Shown here piece after piece: positions 41,676 to 51,350 of a stretch of DNA of 64,000 nt (positions are counted from its first letter, which is position 1; every line of letters starts with the position of its first letter). The DNA is from Brevibacillus choshinensis (GTDB lineage: Bacteria > Bacillota > Bacilli > Brevibacillales > Brevibacillaceae). The position numbers and the translations under genes were made by a program. The notes beneath the pieces were generated by a model. The model was given only the letters and a program-made list of their open reading frames with translations, made no database searches and was not told the DNA's origin. Location: contig NZ_CP069127.1 in the NCBI RefSeq assembly GCF_016811915.1, positions 4,250,001-4,314,000 on the forward strand. Direction: 5' to 3'.

Positions 41676-44600
41676 ATGTCGAATAGCCACAATTCTTCCT
41701 CTGAACCGACGAAGAAAAAACGCCGGCGAAGCCGCGGCAGAACGATCTGGATCATCGTCCAGCTGCTGTTTTTGCTAGGGATAATGGGAGGCGTCGTTGC
41801 AGGAGGAATCGTGACGGGTTATGTCGCAGCATTGGTAAAAGACGAGCCTGTGCGTAACAAAGAAGAACTCGAGAAAAAGATTTTCACGAACTATCTGACT
41901 GGATTCGCCTATTACAATGACGGCTCACTCATCGGTCAATTGCGTGCCGAAGAGGGCGACAGACGATTGGTGAAAAAAGCAGACGTTTCGCCTTATTTGA
42001 TCAACGCTATCATCGCCACGGAAGACAGGAGCTTTTACCATCACAAAGGGGTTGCCCTGCAGTCCACCTTGCGCGGAGCCATCCAGGATTTTACCAACCA
42101 GCCCGTCGTAACGGGAGGCAGCACCATCACTCAGCAGCTCGTCAAAAACACCATTCTCTCCGCTGAAGTCAGCCATGCTCGCAAAGCCCGGGAAATCTTC
42201 ACCGCTCTGCGGATCGAGCGCATGTTTTCCAAGGATCAGATTTTGGAAGCATACATGAATGAGATCTATTTCGGGAAAAATGCGAACGGCTCGAACGTTT
42301 ACGGTGTACAAGCAGCGGCAAAAGGGGTCTTTGGCAAGGACGTCAAAGAGCTGAACCTCAGCGAAAGCTCGTACCTGGCAGGAATGATTCAAAATCCTGG
42401 CGCTTACAGTCCGTTTGGAAACGAAAGCTATCAGCGCGGAAAAGAACGCCAAAAGATGGTTCTCGACCGGATGCTCGAAAATGGCTATATCACTCAATCG
42501 CAGTACAACACGGCGAGCGATGCCGATCTCAAAGCTTCCCTGGCAAAGCCTACCGAACAAGCCTATCGCGAGGTACCGTTCCTGATGATGGAAATCGAGG
42601 AACGAGCCGCACGCCAGCTGGTCGACGCAGACCTCAAGGAAAAAGGCAGAGACAAAGATTCGGTGGGCCGCAACGAGTACCGCCAATTAGTGGAAGAAAA
42701 GCGTCGGGACATTCTCCGCAACGGTTACAAAGTACATACCACCATCGACAAAAACGTTTACAACATTATGCAAGCCGTCGCCAATGATCCGAAGAACTTC
42801 GGAAAAAATCGGACCTATACCATTCGACGCTCCAATGGCAAGACAGAAAAAATCGAAAATGCCTTGGAAGAAGTCGGCTCCATGCTCATCCACAACAAGA
42901 CCGGCGCCATTCTCGGCATGATCGGCGGACGCGACTTCAAGGTGGAGCAGACGAACCATGCGACAGTGCCAAGACAGCCGGGATCTTCCATGAAGCCACT
43001 TGCTGCCTACGCACCTGCGTTTGAATTGGGCTTGCTGCAGCCAGCTTCTCCTATCGACGACTCGCCGGTCTTGCTCGCAGATGGACAAAACGGCTCTCAC
43101 CTGCCGATGAACTGGAATAACAAATGGCAAGGGATCATGAGTGCCCGTGAAGCACTGCAGAAGTCCTGGAACATTCCAGCGATCAAGACCTATCTCAAGG
43201 TGGGCATCCCAACCGCCCTCGAGTATGTAAAGAAGATGGGAATTACGACACTGGTGGATGCGGATAATTACGCTTCGACCGGAGTAATCGGCGGCCTCAC
43301 CTACGGGACGACCGTCGAAGAGATGACGAATGCATACGCCACCTTCGCCAACCACGGATCCTTCGTGGACGCCTACCTCATTGATCACATCGAGGACAGC
43401 CAGGGCAAGGTCATTTACAAGCACGAAGCTGGGCCCGTACAAGTGTACAGCGAACAAACGGCGTATTTGATCACCGACATGATGCGCTCGGTTGTCGACT
43501 CCGGCACAGGTACTCACATTCGCAAATACGTTCCTAGAAAAGTGGACGTAGCAGGAAAAACGGGAACCACCAACAGCAGCAATGACCTGTGGTTCGTAGG
43601 ATATACGCCAGAGCTGTCCATGGGCGTCTGGGTCGGATTTGACGAGCCATATCCGATGCCGGATTCCGACAAGTACGTCCCCATGGTCGTCTGGGGCAAG
43701 GTCATGAAAGAGATCATCGAGAAACATCCGAATTTGTCTTCGCCGGATGACAATTTCAAAAAACCGGAGGGAATCGTCAGCGCAACGGTAGACTCCAAAT
43801 CGGGTCTGCTGCCGAGCGAGCTTTCCAAAGAAGCGGGGCATGTGATCACCGACTTGTTCAATCGCCGTTTCGTGCCGACGAAAGTGGACGATAGCCATCA
43901 AAAAGCGCGCATCGTGACCTTTGACGATGAACGCTACCTGGCAAAAGAAGGGACTCCAGATGACTTTGTTACCGAGGGTGTCTTCTACCGCTCGCCGGAT
44001 CCGCTCCCGACCAAGGAGCAGATTCAACAGAAAAACAAAAAAGTAGCCATTCACCCGCCTGACTGGGAGCAGCGACTCCCTGATAAGGAAGATCCGCGTA
44101 CGGATGTCGCTGGAGCGCCTGCTTCGCCTAATGCCGTAGCCGTGAGCACAACAGGCAAGCAGAGCGTCCTCACCTGGCAATCTGCCAAGGAAGCGGATCT
44201 GCTCGGCTACCGCATCTACCGAGCAGATAGCCAAAATGGCTTTATCCGCATCGCTACCGTCAAGGATCCATCCGTACTGGCCTTCACCGATACGGGAGCT
44301 GCCATCGGGGAAACCGGCTACTACGTGACTGCTGTCGACATTGCTGGCCAGGAGTCTCAGCCATCCGCTATCGCGACCAGCTCCGGCGTTTCCCATACTT
44401 GGGAGCTGCCCGATCCAAATCCGGATCCAGGCTCGGGCACGACTGAGAGCCCTGGCGATTCAGAGGAACCGACGGATCCGACCGGAACGACAGGGCCTGC
44501 CGATGGGCAGTCAGATCCGGGAACAGTCTCCACCTCCCCTCCGTCAACACCGAAATCGCTGACGATCAAATCAGCGGGTGGCGGATGGAAGCTGCAATGG

Positions 44601-44804
44601 AAGGCGAATGCTTCCTCTGAGCAAGTCATTGCCTACAATATCTACTTCAAGCCGGATGCAAATAGCGGATACCTGCTGATTGATACGGTATCGGCTACCA
44701 GCTACAACCATACTTCCAATGTTCCAAACGGAAGCTATTACATCACTGCCGTGAACAGTTACGGAGAATCGTCACATTCGAACAGCGTCACGGCTAGCAA
44801 CTGA
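41676..44804 (+). CDS. Class A penicillin-binding protein (PBP1A type) with FN3 tail
   Basis: Bifunctional glycan polymerase and transpeptidase, 1042 residues. Short basic cytoplasmic start (KKKRRRSRGR), one membrane helix (about 26-55), glycosyltransferase domain with EDRSFYHHKGVALQS (about 112) and GGSTITQQLVKN (about 147), then a transpeptidase domain with GSSMKPLAAY (SxxK, about 436), SWN (about 504) and KTGTTNSSNDLW (about 628). After about residue 810 come two fibronectin type III-like modules separated by a Pro/Gly/Thr/Asp-rich linker, probably reaching into the wall. ATG 41676 follows AGGGGGTC. Confidence 0.95.
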   Translation: MSNSHNSSSEPTKKKRRRSRGRTIWIIVQLLFLLGIMGGVVAGGIVTGYVAALVKDEPVRNKEELEKKIFTNYLTGFAYYNDGSLIGQLRAEEGDRRLVKKADVSPYLINAIIATEDRSFYHHKGVALQSTLRGAIQDFTNQPVVTGGSTITQQLVKNTILSAEVSHARKAREIFTALRIERMFSKDQILEAYMNEIYFGKNANGSNVYGVQAAAKGVFGKDVKELNLSESSYLAGMIQNPGAYSPFGNESYQRGKERQKMVLDRMLENGYITQSQYNTASDADLKASLAKPTEQAYREVPFLMMEIEERAARQLVDADLKEKGRDKDSVGRNEYRQLVEEKRRDILRNGYKVHTTIDKNVYNIMQAVANDPKNFGKNRTYTIRRSNGKTEKIENALEEVGSMLIHNKTGAILGMIGGRDFKVEQTNHATVPRQPGSSMKPLAAYAPAFELGLLQPASPIDDSPVLLADGQNGSHLPMNWNNKWQGIMSAREALQKSWNIPAIKTYLKVGIPTALEYVKKMGITTLVDADNYASTGVIGGLTYGTTVEEMTNAYATFANHGSFVDAYLIDHIEDSQGKVIYKHEAGPVQVYSEQTAYLITDMMRSVVDSGTGTHIRKYVPRKVDVAGKTGTTNSSNDLWFVGYTPELSMGVWVGFDEPYPMPDSDKYVPMVVWGKVMKEIIEKHPNLSSPDDNFKKPEGIVSATVDSKSGLLPSELSKEAGHVITDLFNRRFVPTKVDDSHQKARIVTFDDERYLAKEGTPDDFVTEGVFYRSPDPLPTKEQIQQKNKKVAIHPPDWEQRLPDKEDPRTDVAGAPASPNAVAVSTTGKQSVLTWQSAKEADLLGYRIYRADSQNGFIRIATVKDPSVLAFTDTGAAIGETGYYVTAVDIAGQESQPSAIATSSGVSHTWELPDPNPDPGSGTTESPGDSEEPTDPTGTTGPADGQSDPGTVSTSPPSTPKSLTIKSAGGGWKLQWKANASSEQVIAYNIYFKPDANSGYLLIDTVSATSYNHTSNVPNGSYYITAVNSYGESSHSNSVTASN

Positions 44805-44825
44805 GAATAAACTGAAAGAAGAAGC

Positions 44826-44858
44826 AGAGATGGTTTTCATGGCCATCTCTCTTTTTCT
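44826..44858 (+). terminator. Terminator of the PBP gene, inside the acuA leader
   Basis: AGAGATGG pairs with CCATCTCT, then CTTTTTCT. It ends only 10 bases before the acuA ribosome binding site, so acuA needs read-through or a promoter overlapping the hairpin. Confidence 0.75.
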
Positions 44859-44880
44859 ACAAGCACAAGGGGGGGACCTG

Positions 44881-45513
44881 ATGGATCACGTCAAGCGCTA
44901 TCATTCGCTGAAAATGACTGTGAACGGAAGAGAACTTTTGATTGAGGGACCCATTAACGGGAGTGAGCTTGCCTCCTATCGCTTTGATGAAGGCCTGAAA
45001 GCGTTCCGCATACCGGAGCAGCAGCACAAAGCCCTCATCGAAATCGCTGATCTCCCGGAAGGACGCATTATCGTAGCTCGCGAAGACGACCTGGTCCTCG
45101 GGTACGTCACCTTTCTCCACCCCGATCCGCTAGAACGCTGGTCTGAGGCCCAGCTCCCTGACCTTCTGGAGCTGGGCGCTATTGAAATCAGTCACCTGGT
45201 CCGAGCAGGAGGAGTGGCGAAGAAGCTCCTTGAAGTCGCCTTTATGGATGACGCTTTGGAAGACTACGTCATCATCACGACCGAATATTACTGGCATTGG
45301 GACCTCAAAGGAACCGGGCTGGATGTGTGGCAATACCGCAAAGTGATGGAAAAGGTCATGGGGAGCGTAGGAATGACGTGGATGGCGACTGACGATCCGG
45401 AAATCTGCTCTCATCCCGCCAACTGCCTGATGGCGAAAATCGGCAAGCGCGTTCCGCCCGAAACAGTCGAAGCTTTTGATGCCATGCGATTCCAGAACCG
45501 TTTTCTCTATTAG
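44881..45513 (+). CDS. acuA: Acetoin utilisation acetyltransferase AcuA
   Basis: GNAT acetyltransferase of 210 residues. In B. subtilis AcuA acetylates the active-site lysine of acetyl-CoA synthetase AcsA and switches it off; acsA itself is not in this window. Typical features are PEGRIIVAREDDLVLGYVTF in the middle and LGAIEISHLVRAGGVAKKLL as the acetyl-CoA region. ATG 44881 follows AGGGGGGGACC. First gene of the acuABC operon. Confidence 0.92.
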   Translation: MDHVKRYHSLKMTVNGRELLIEGPINGSELASYRFDEGLKAFRIPEQQHKALIEIADLPEGRIIVAREDDLVLGYVTFLHPDPLERWSEAQLPDLLELGAIEISHLVRAGGVAKKLLEVAFMDDALEDYVIITTEYYWHWDLKGTGLDVWQYRKVMEKVMGSVGMTWMATDDPEICSHPANCLMAKIGKRVPPETVEAFDAMRFQNRFLY

Positions 45514-45556
45514 CTCGATCCATGCTCTCTCGGATGCGAAAAAGGAGGCCTCTCTC

Positions 45557-46201
45557 ATGCGTATTGAGGATATTATGCGGAAAAACGTCGTCACGGTAAG
45601 TCCTTCCACTTCGATCGGGGAAGCTCTCCTCTTGCTCCGCGCCAAACGAATCAGACATTTGCCGGTCGTGGAGCATACTCGTTTGGTCGGCATCGTCTCC
45701 GACCGCGACCTTCGCGATGCCCTTCCCTCTCGCCTGCTGACACACGAAGATGACGACACGATCCTGCACAAGCCTGTCGCGGACATCATGCACAAACAGG
45801 TTATCACTGCCCATCCGCTTGACTTTATCGAGGATGCCGCAGCCCAGCTCTATGAGCACAAGATCGGTTCACTGCCTATTGTCGATCGCAGCCAACTCGT
45901 AGGCATGATCACCGAATCCGACTTGTTTTCCAGTCTGATTGAGCTCTTTGGGGTCAACAAACCCAGCTCCCATATCGAAGTCGAGGTAGATGATCGGGCA
46001 GGTATGCTGGCCGAGGTCAGTCAGGTTTTTCGGGAAGCTCACGTGAATGTGTGCAGCGTCGTGGTCTATCCCTCGAAAAACGTTCACAAGAAAAATCTCG
46101 TCTTCCGTGTCCAGACGATCGATCCGCGTATTGTCACCCAGAAGCTTTCCGATAAAGGATTTACAGTCATCTGGCCAACAGAAGGAGGGATCCCTCTGTG
46201 A
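45557..46201 (+). CDS. acuB: AcuB, CBS-pair and ACT domain protein
   Basis: Protein of 214 residues: two CBS domains (about 1-60 and 75-130: RIEDIMRKNVVTVSPSTSIG and VADIMHKQVITAHPLD) and a C-terminal ACT domain (VEVDDRAGMLAEVSQVFREA, about 138). CBS pairs usually bind adenine nucleotides. The gene is part of acuABC, but the exact role of AcuB is not settled. ATG 45557 follows AAAGGAGG. Its TGA overlaps the GTG of acuC. Confidence 0.92.
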   Translation: MRIEDIMRKNVVTVSPSTSIGEALLLLRAKRIRHLPVVEHTRLVGIVSDRDLRDALPSRLLTHEDDDTILHKPVADIMHKQVITAHPLDFIEDAAAQLYEHKIGSLPIVDRSQLVGMITESDLFSSLIELFGVNKPSSHIEVEVDDRAGMLAEVSQVFREAHVNVCSVVVYPSKNVHKKNLVFRVQTIDPRIVTQKLSDKGFTVIWPTEGGIPL

Positions 46202-47346
46202 GCCGCAATGCCCGACTTATTTACTCCTCGGACTACACGAACTACTACTTTCACGACGAACACCCCTTTAATCAAAGACGTCTGCTCCTCATGCATGATC
46301 TGATGAGCATGTACGGACTTTTGTCCGAGTCTGACATTCTTCCTCCGCGGCACGCCACCGACGAAGAGTTGGCATTGGTGCATGACTCCCGATACATAGC
46401 GTTCATCCGCGAACAAGGACACAGCGATGCGGAGCTTCCTCTCGCCGCCAGCTACGGGGTAGGCACGGAGGATGTTCCCTGCTTTGCCAATATGCACGAG
46501 TCAGCATCCCTGATAGCCGGTGGAACCCTGAATGCCGTAGAAGTGGTCATGAGCGGGCAGGCGCAGCACGCATTCAATCCTGCCGGAGGTCTGCATCACG
46601 CTTTTCGCGGACGCGCCTCTGGATTTTGCATCTACAATGACTGCTCTGTCGCAATTGCCTATTTGCGAAAGAAGTGGAATGCACGCGTCTTGTACATCGA
46701 TACGGATGCCCATCACGGGGACGGCGTGCAATGGGCTTTTTATGACGATCCCAATGTGCTCACCATTTCTATTCACGAAACAGGAAAGTACTTGTTTCCA
46801 GGTACGGGCAATCTCACAGAGCGGGGGGATGGAAGCGGTTACGGCTATTCCGTCAATGTCCCACTCGACGCTTTTACCGAAGACGAATCGTTCCTCGCGG
46901 TGTACCAGGAGCTCGTCACCAAGGTTGCTCGCGGATTCAAACCAGATGTCATCCTGACGCAAAACGGCTGCGATGCCCATGCGTACGACCCGCTCACCCA
47001 CCTGTCCTGTTCGATGAAAATTTATCAGGAGATCCCTCGGCTAGCTCATCAGCTGGCTCACGAGCTGTGCGAGGGTCGCTGGATCGCTGTCGGTGGAGGC
47101 GGGTACGATATTTGGCGAGTCGTCCCGAGGGCGTGGACCCTATTGTGGAGCGAGATGACCGACCAACCTTTGACGGACGGGCCGCTTCCAAAGGCGTGGG
47201 GCGAGCGTTGGCAGCCTCACACCGAACTGATTTTGCCGGAGCGCTTGTTTGATGAACCGTTTCCTGCGATCCCGCGCCGGGAAGAAATTACTCAAAAGAA
47301 CAAAGTCACCCTGGAGCGTGCACTGATGTATGCCCCAGTCGAATAG
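46198..47346 (+). CDS. acuC: AcuC, class I/II histone-deacetylase-like lysine deacetylase
   Basis: Zinc-dependent deacetylase of 382 residues that removes the acetyl group placed by AcuA on AcsA. Active-site features: PAGGLHHAFRGRASGFCIYN (about 130), LYIDTDAHHGDGVQWAFYDD (about 165), NGCDAHAYDPLTHL (about 245) and AVGGGGYD (about 298), so zinc ligands and the His pair are intact. GTG 46198 overlaps the acuB stop (GTGA). Last gene of the operon, followed by a strong hairpin. Confidence 0.95.
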   Translation: MSRNARLIYSSDYTNYYFHDEHPFNQRRLLLMHDLMSMYGLLSESDILPPRHATDEELALVHDSRYIAFIREQGHSDAELPLAASYGVGTEDVPCFANMHESASLIAGGTLNAVEVVMSGQAQHAFNPAGGLHHAFRGRASGFCIYNDCSVAIAYLRKKWNARVLYIDTDAHHGDGVQWAFYDDPNVLTISIHETGKYLFPGTGNLTERGDGSGYGYSVNVPLDAFTEDESFLAVYQELVTKVARGFKPDVILTQNGCDAHAYDPLTHLSCSMKIYQEIPRLAHQLAHELCEGRWIAVGGGGYDIWRVVPRAWTLLWSEMTDQPLTDGPLPKAWGERWQPHTELILPERLFDEPFPAIPRREEITQKNKVTLERALMYAPVE

Positions 47347-47383
47347 CTTTCCTGCCATTGCGCTCATCGTATCTTTTTCCACA

Positions 47384-47438
47384 TAAAAAAGCGTGAAGAC
47401 GTCGTATCCGATCAGATACGTTGCCTTCACGCTTTTTA
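47384..47438. terminator. Bidirectional terminator
   Basis: AAAAAGCGTGAAG pairs with CTTCACGCTTTTT, with an inner CGTATC/GATACG stem. It separates the convergent acuABC and mtnN units. Confidence 0.88.
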
Positions 47439-47445
47439 CTTTCGG

Positions 47446-48384
47446 TTAAGCCAAGCCGCCTACCAGCTGCTCGAGCTCTGCTGGCTGATAGCCCTTTACT
47501 GCTTTATCGCCGAGGACGGTAACCGGTACGCCCATGAAGCCAAAACGTTCTACTTCCTCTTGATAAGCGCGGCTGGTCATAACATCGCGCACCTCGAAGG
47601 AGATCCCTTTGGCACTCAGCCATTGCTTGACCAGATTGCAGTCAATGCAGTTTTGTGTGGAATAAACAATGACCTGTGCAGCAGAATGGCTATCTGCTGT
47701 CAGCATGTTGCGCACGATGGCGTAGGAACGCTGCGACGCGAGCTTGGTGAATTCCACGAAGTTCACATGGGCGGATCCGTCAGCCTTGTCCGACATCGAA
47801 CGAACGACAACAAACGGGATGCCGTTCATCGCGCATACCTGACCGACCGAGGCTCCTTCCATCTCTGTGCAGTGTGCTTGGAACTGCTCGTACAGCCATT
47901 GTACCTTCTCGCGGCTCGCGACGAACTGGTCTCCTGACAAAATGCGCCCGCTCACCACTTGAATGCCTGCCTCGATTCCTTTTCCTGCCTCGATCGCTTG
48001 CTGCATCAGCTCCTCATCCGCTTTCCAAACCCACTGCTCAGTAAAAGGAATTTGGCCAGGCGCAAAGCCCAGGGCAGACACGTCAATGTCATGCTGGACG
48101 CAATCCGTCGATACGACGATATCGCCGATGTTGAGGTCCGGATGAACCGCGCCTGCGACACCCGTAAAAATGACGCGCTCCACTTGAAACTGATCAATCA
48201 AGATTTGTGTGGTGACAGCCGCATTTACCTTACCCACACCTGATTTGCAGAGAACGACGGATTTGCCTTCCATCTCACCTTCATAATAGGTGATGCCCGC
48301 CTTTCCCGTCTGTTTCGTCTGTCCCATCGCTTCCAAATACAGCGCGATTTCCTCATCCATCGCGCCGATGATGCCGATCCGCAT
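47446..48384 (-). CDS. mtnN: MTA/SAH nucleosidase fused to a glutaredoxin-like domain
   Basis: Residues 1-228 are a complete 5'-methylthioadenosine/S-adenosylhomocysteine nucleosidase, which cleaves adenine from MTA and SAH: catalytic E12 in GAMDEEI, the CTEMEGAS motif (E176) and SDKADG (D199). Residues 236-312 are a glutaredoxin/NrdH-like thioredoxin fold with the redox pair CIDC (246-249) and a cis-proline site GVPVTVLG. Ordinary MtnN is about 230 residues, so the second domain is an addition in the same frame. ATG 48384 follows GAGGAGGATATC. It lies between acuC and ccpA. Confidence 0.9.
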   Translation of the reverse strand: MRIGIIGAMDEEIALYLEAMGQTKQTGKAGITYYEGEMEGKSVVLCKSGVGKVNAAVTTQILIDQFQVERVIFTGVAGAVHPDLNIGDIVVSTDCVQHDIDVSALGFAPGQIPFTEQWVWKADEELMQQAIEAGKGIEAGIQVVSGRILSGDQFVASREKVQWLYEQFQAHCTEMEGASVGQVCAMNGIPFVVVRSMSDKADGSAHVNFVEFTKLASQRSYAIVRNMLTADSHSAAQVIVYSTQNCIDCNLVKQWLSAKGISFEVRDVMTSRAYQEEVERFGFMGVPVTVLGDKAVKGYQPAELEQLVGGLA

Positions 48385-48425
48385 AACGATATCCTCCTCT
48401 TGCTGGTCCATCCATGTGTCCGTTA

Positions 48426-49439
48426 TTATGCTTGCTCGGGTCTGGTGCTCTCCCGGTATTCGATTCGGTGTGGCAGCAGCACGACATGCTCCTCCACGTT
48501 TTCATTATTCATGTACTTGGTGAGCAAACGCATCGCTACTGCACCAATGTCATACATCGGCTGCACCACGGATGTCAGGCGAGGGCGTACCATTTCAACC
48601 AGGCGGATATTGTCGTGACCGATCACTTCAATATCTGCAGGCACGTTCAAGCCTGAGTCTTGAATCGCGTGGATCGCACCGATTGCCATTTCATCGTTTG
48701 CCGCAAAAACAGCGGTAGGAGGCTCAGCCAGCTTCAAAAACTCTTTGGTTTTGGTAAGTCCGGATTCGTAGAAGAAGTTCCCGTTTGCCACGAGCTCCTC
48801 ATTGAGGCCGATCCCTGCGTCGATCAGTGCTTTCTTGTATCCTTCGAAGCGCATCAGTCCGCTCAGCGGGTCGCTCTGAGGGCCGGTGATCATGGCAATA
48901 CGCTTGTGCCCGCGATCGATCAGCGCTTGGGTCGCATCGTACCCAGCCTGGAAATGATCAATGGTGACGGATGGCAGTGCGTTGTCTGCATCGCGCGTAG
49001 CTGCCAGAACGGTCGGAACGGACGTGCTCGTGAGCGCCTGCAGGTGGTCTTCCTTGATTTCAGCGCCCATGAACAACAGCCCGTCCACTTGTTTTTCAAG
49101 CAACGTATTGATCAACTGCAATTCCTTTTCCATCCGTTGGTCGGAGTTGCAGAGAATGATGTTGTATTTGTACATAGTCGCGATGTCTTCAATTCCGCGT
49201 GCCAATTCTGAGAAAAACAAACTGGAGATATCCGGGATAATGACACCGACAGTTGTTGTCTTCTTGCTAGCGAGTCCTCGCGCGACTGCATTCGGGCGAT
49301 ATCCCAATCGCTCAATGGCAGCCAACACTTTTTTTCGGGTCAGCGGTTTCACGTTTGGGTTTCCGTTGACCACACGTGAGACCGTAGCCATCGAAACCCC
49401 CGCTTCTCTTGCCACGTCATAGATTGTAACCGGCATCAC
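48426..49439 (-). CDS. ccpA: Catabolite control protein CcpA
   Basis: LacI-family global carbon regulator, 337 residues, active with HPr-Ser46-P. N-terminal HTH and hinge: [20 protein letters not shown] and [20 protein letters not shown]. The core has [48 protein letters not shown] and a C-terminal PLYD-like [18 protein letters not shown]. Typical length. The neighbours acuABC and aroA support the name. Either of two consecutive ATG codons (49439 or 49436) could start it. Confidence 0.95.
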   Translation of the reverse strand: MMPVTIYDVAREAGVSMATVSRVVNGNPNVKPLTRKKVLAAIERLGYRPNAVARGLASKKTTTVGVIIPDISSLFFSELARGIEDIATMYKYNIILCNSDQRMEKELQLINTLLEKQVDGLLFMGAEIKEDHLQALTSTSVPTVLAATRDADNALPSVTIDHFQAGYDATQALIDRGHKRIAMITGPQSDPLSGLMRFEGYKKALIDAGIGLNEELVANGNFFYESGLTKTKEFLKLAEPPTAVFAANDEMAIGAIHAIQDSGLNVPADIEVIGHDNIRLVEMVRPRLTSVVQPMYDIGAVAMRLLTKYMNNENVEEHVVLLPHRIEYRESTRPEQA

Positions 49440-49552
49440 ACACCCTCACTTTCCCCATTTAATGGTTTTCATAATCATTTTCATAAATATATGCACCTAT
49501 GATACGACAAGCCATGCAGGGTTGCAATCGTTTTTAGCTTGTCAAATCCTCG

Positions 49553-49861
49553 TTACTTCATTAGTTTGTTCATCGTTTTCAGCAGTTCGTCGATAACTTC
49601 ATTGTCCCCCTGCTGAATGCGTTCCATGACACAGCTCCGCATATGTCCTTCCAGGAGAATCTTGCCTACTGAATTCAGCGCGGACTGCACAGCAGCTATC
49701 TGATTCAAGATGTCATCACAATACACATCTTTCTCGACCATCCCGCGAATACCGCGAATTTGACCTTCTACCCGATTCAGGCGGGACACGAGATTCGATT
49801 TGACTTTGTCTGTGCGCACAGTGGCTCGTTCAGACGAGCAGCATTGGTCGTGTTCATTCAT
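49553..49861 (-). CDS. csoR: CsoR-family metal-sensing repressor
   Basis: All-helical DUF156 repressor of 102 residues. Cu(I) ligands are in place: Cys in DVYCDDIL, His in EGHMRSC and Cys in the same motif; the N-terminus also carries DQCCSSE. Arg/Lys-rich helix 1 (RLNRVEGQIRGIRGMVEKDV) is the DNA-binding region. CsoR usually derepresses copZA when copper rises; no copper exporter is in this window, so another metal or sulfur species is possible. ATG 49861 follows AGGGAG. Confidence 0.88.
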   Translation of the reverse strand: MNEHDQCCSSERATVRTDKVKSNLVSRLNRVEGQIRGIRGMVEKDVYCDDILNQIAAVQSALNSVGKILLEGHMRSCVMERIQQGDNEVIDELLKTMNKLMK

Positions 49862-49936
49862 CTGGCACCATCTCCCTTCTTGCGTTACCAGCGCGTAGTT
49901 CTAGCTTACTTGGTAGCCCCTTGTTCGTCAAATGGA

Positions 49937-49974
49937 GAAGGAGGTCTCTCCCGCTTTCAGGAAAGACCTCCTTC
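49937..49974 (-). terminator. Terminator of aroA
   Basis: GAAGGAGGTCT pairs with AGACCTCCTTC around a 16-base loop; the T tract on the minus strand is poor, so strength is uncertain. Confidence 0.6.
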
Positions 49975-49992
49975 GATCACTAGCGTATCGGA

Positions 49993-51090
49993 TTATCCGC
50001 GGGCTGCGACCACTTCGCCTTTGTACAGGCCGGAAGCCAGCAGAGCGTCAACAAACTGATTGAAATCCGGGATGTTCAGCTGTTGTTTTGCATCGGACAA
50101 GGCCACGTCTGGGTCAGGGTGAACTTCGACCATGATTCCGTCTGAACCGACAGCGATACCTGCTTTTGCAGTAGGCAAGAGGAGGTCGCGACGTCCTGTG
50201 GAGTGAGTCACGTCCACGAATACTGGCAAGTGAGTTTCTTGCTTGAGAAGTGGTACTGCGGAAATGTCCAGCGTATTGCGAGTCGCTTTTTCGTACGTGC
50301 GGATACCGCGCTCACACAGCATGACTTGCGTATTGCCTTCGGACAGGATGTACTCTGCCGCGTAGATGAATTCCTCGATGGTAGCGGACAAGCCACGCTT
50401 GAGCAGGATTGGCTTGTTGAGGCGACCTGCTGCTTTCAACAGTTCGAAGTTTTGCATATTGCGCGCGCCGATTTGGATCACGTCGATGTAGTTGCTTGCC
50501 ATCTCCAGATCAGCAGGTGTCACGATCTCACTGATCGTAACGAGGTTGTACTCGTCACCGATGCGCTTGAGGATTTGCAGGCCCTCTTCACCCAAGCCTT
50601 GGAAATCGTAAGGGGAGGTGCGTGGCTTGTATGCGCCGCCGCGCAGTGTGCGCAGACCGCGTTTCACGTGGTTTTCTGCTACTGCCTTCACTTGCTCGTA
50701 GCTTTCTACCGAGCAAGGGCCAGCGATCAAAATCGGATTGCCGGCGCCGAACTCCACGCCTTTTACTGTAATCACTGTATCTTCCGCCTGTTTTTTGCGG
50801 CTGACCAAGAGTACTTTCTTCTTGTCGTCGTTTTGCAGGTCGAGAGATACTTGGAAGATTTGTTTGAACAAATGGCGAACGGTATTGTCATTGAAAGGGC
50901 CTTTGTTGTTTTCAACCAGCAGGTTGAGCATTTGACGCTCGCGCTCTGGATCAAAACGGTTGCTGCCCTGTTTTTCTTTTTCTTTGCCCAGCTCTTGTAC
51001 CAAGGTAGCGCGTTTGTTGATCAGATCAAGAATTTGCAGGTTGATCTCATCGATCTGTTTGCGCATGGTATCGATCACATCGTGTGCCAT
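49993..51090 (-). CDS. aroA: Bifunctional chorismate mutase / DAHP synthase
   Basis: Fusion of 365 residues as in B. subtilis AroA: an AroQ-type chorismate mutase (about 1-85, [20 protein letters not shown] with KEKEKQG) and a class I-beta DAHP synthase (about 100-355) that starts the shikimate pathway. DAHPS motifs: [54 protein letters not shown] and [12 protein letters not shown]. The mutase domain serves as the feedback sensor for chorismate or prephenate. ATG 51090 follows AAGGAGAG. It sits beside ccpA as in Bacillus. Confidence 0.96.
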   Translation of the reverse strand: MAHDVIDTMRKQIDEINLQILDLINKRATLVQELGKEKEKQGSNRFDPERERQMLNLLVENNKGPFNDNTVRHLFKQIFQVSLDLQNDDKKKVLLVSRKKQAEDTVITVKGVEFGAGNPILIAGPCSVESYEQVKAVAENHVKRGLRTLRGGAYKPRTSPYDFQGLGEEGLQILKRIGDEYNLVTISEIVTPADLEMASNYIDVIQIGARNMQNFELLKAAGRLNKPILLKRGLSATIEEFIYAAEYILSEGNTQVMLCERGIRTYEKATRNTLDISAVPLLKQETHLPVFVDVTHSTGRRDLLLPTAKAGIAVGSDGIMVEVHPDPDVALSDAKQQLNIPDFNQFVDALLASGLYKGEVVAARG

Positions 51091-51350
51091 GTCTCTCCAC
51101 TCTCCTTTTTTATATGTGCTTTTTCAGGTGCTTATCGATAAATTAGGGTTATTATAATCGATTCGATCTCCCTTGTCAGCAGTTTAGCGCCAAAAAGCGC
51201 GAAAGTAAATTGTAAATGTTTTTCAAATCTTCTTTGCGAAGCGAGAAGATTCCTTCATTCGACAGGATTCTCTTTAAAACGAGTCGAATAATTGGATATA
51301 TGTACATCTATTTGCACATTATTCATCCAGAACGAGGAGTGACCTAACCT

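Noticed and set aside
42687..44396. 569-codon frame antisense to the penicillin-binding protein
   Set aside because: Shadow of the transpeptidase domain; no family resemblance, no start signals.
44996..45009. cre-like half site TGAAAGCG inside acuA
   Set aside because: Only the left half matches; the right half has three mismatches in the conserved positions and it lies within coding sequence.
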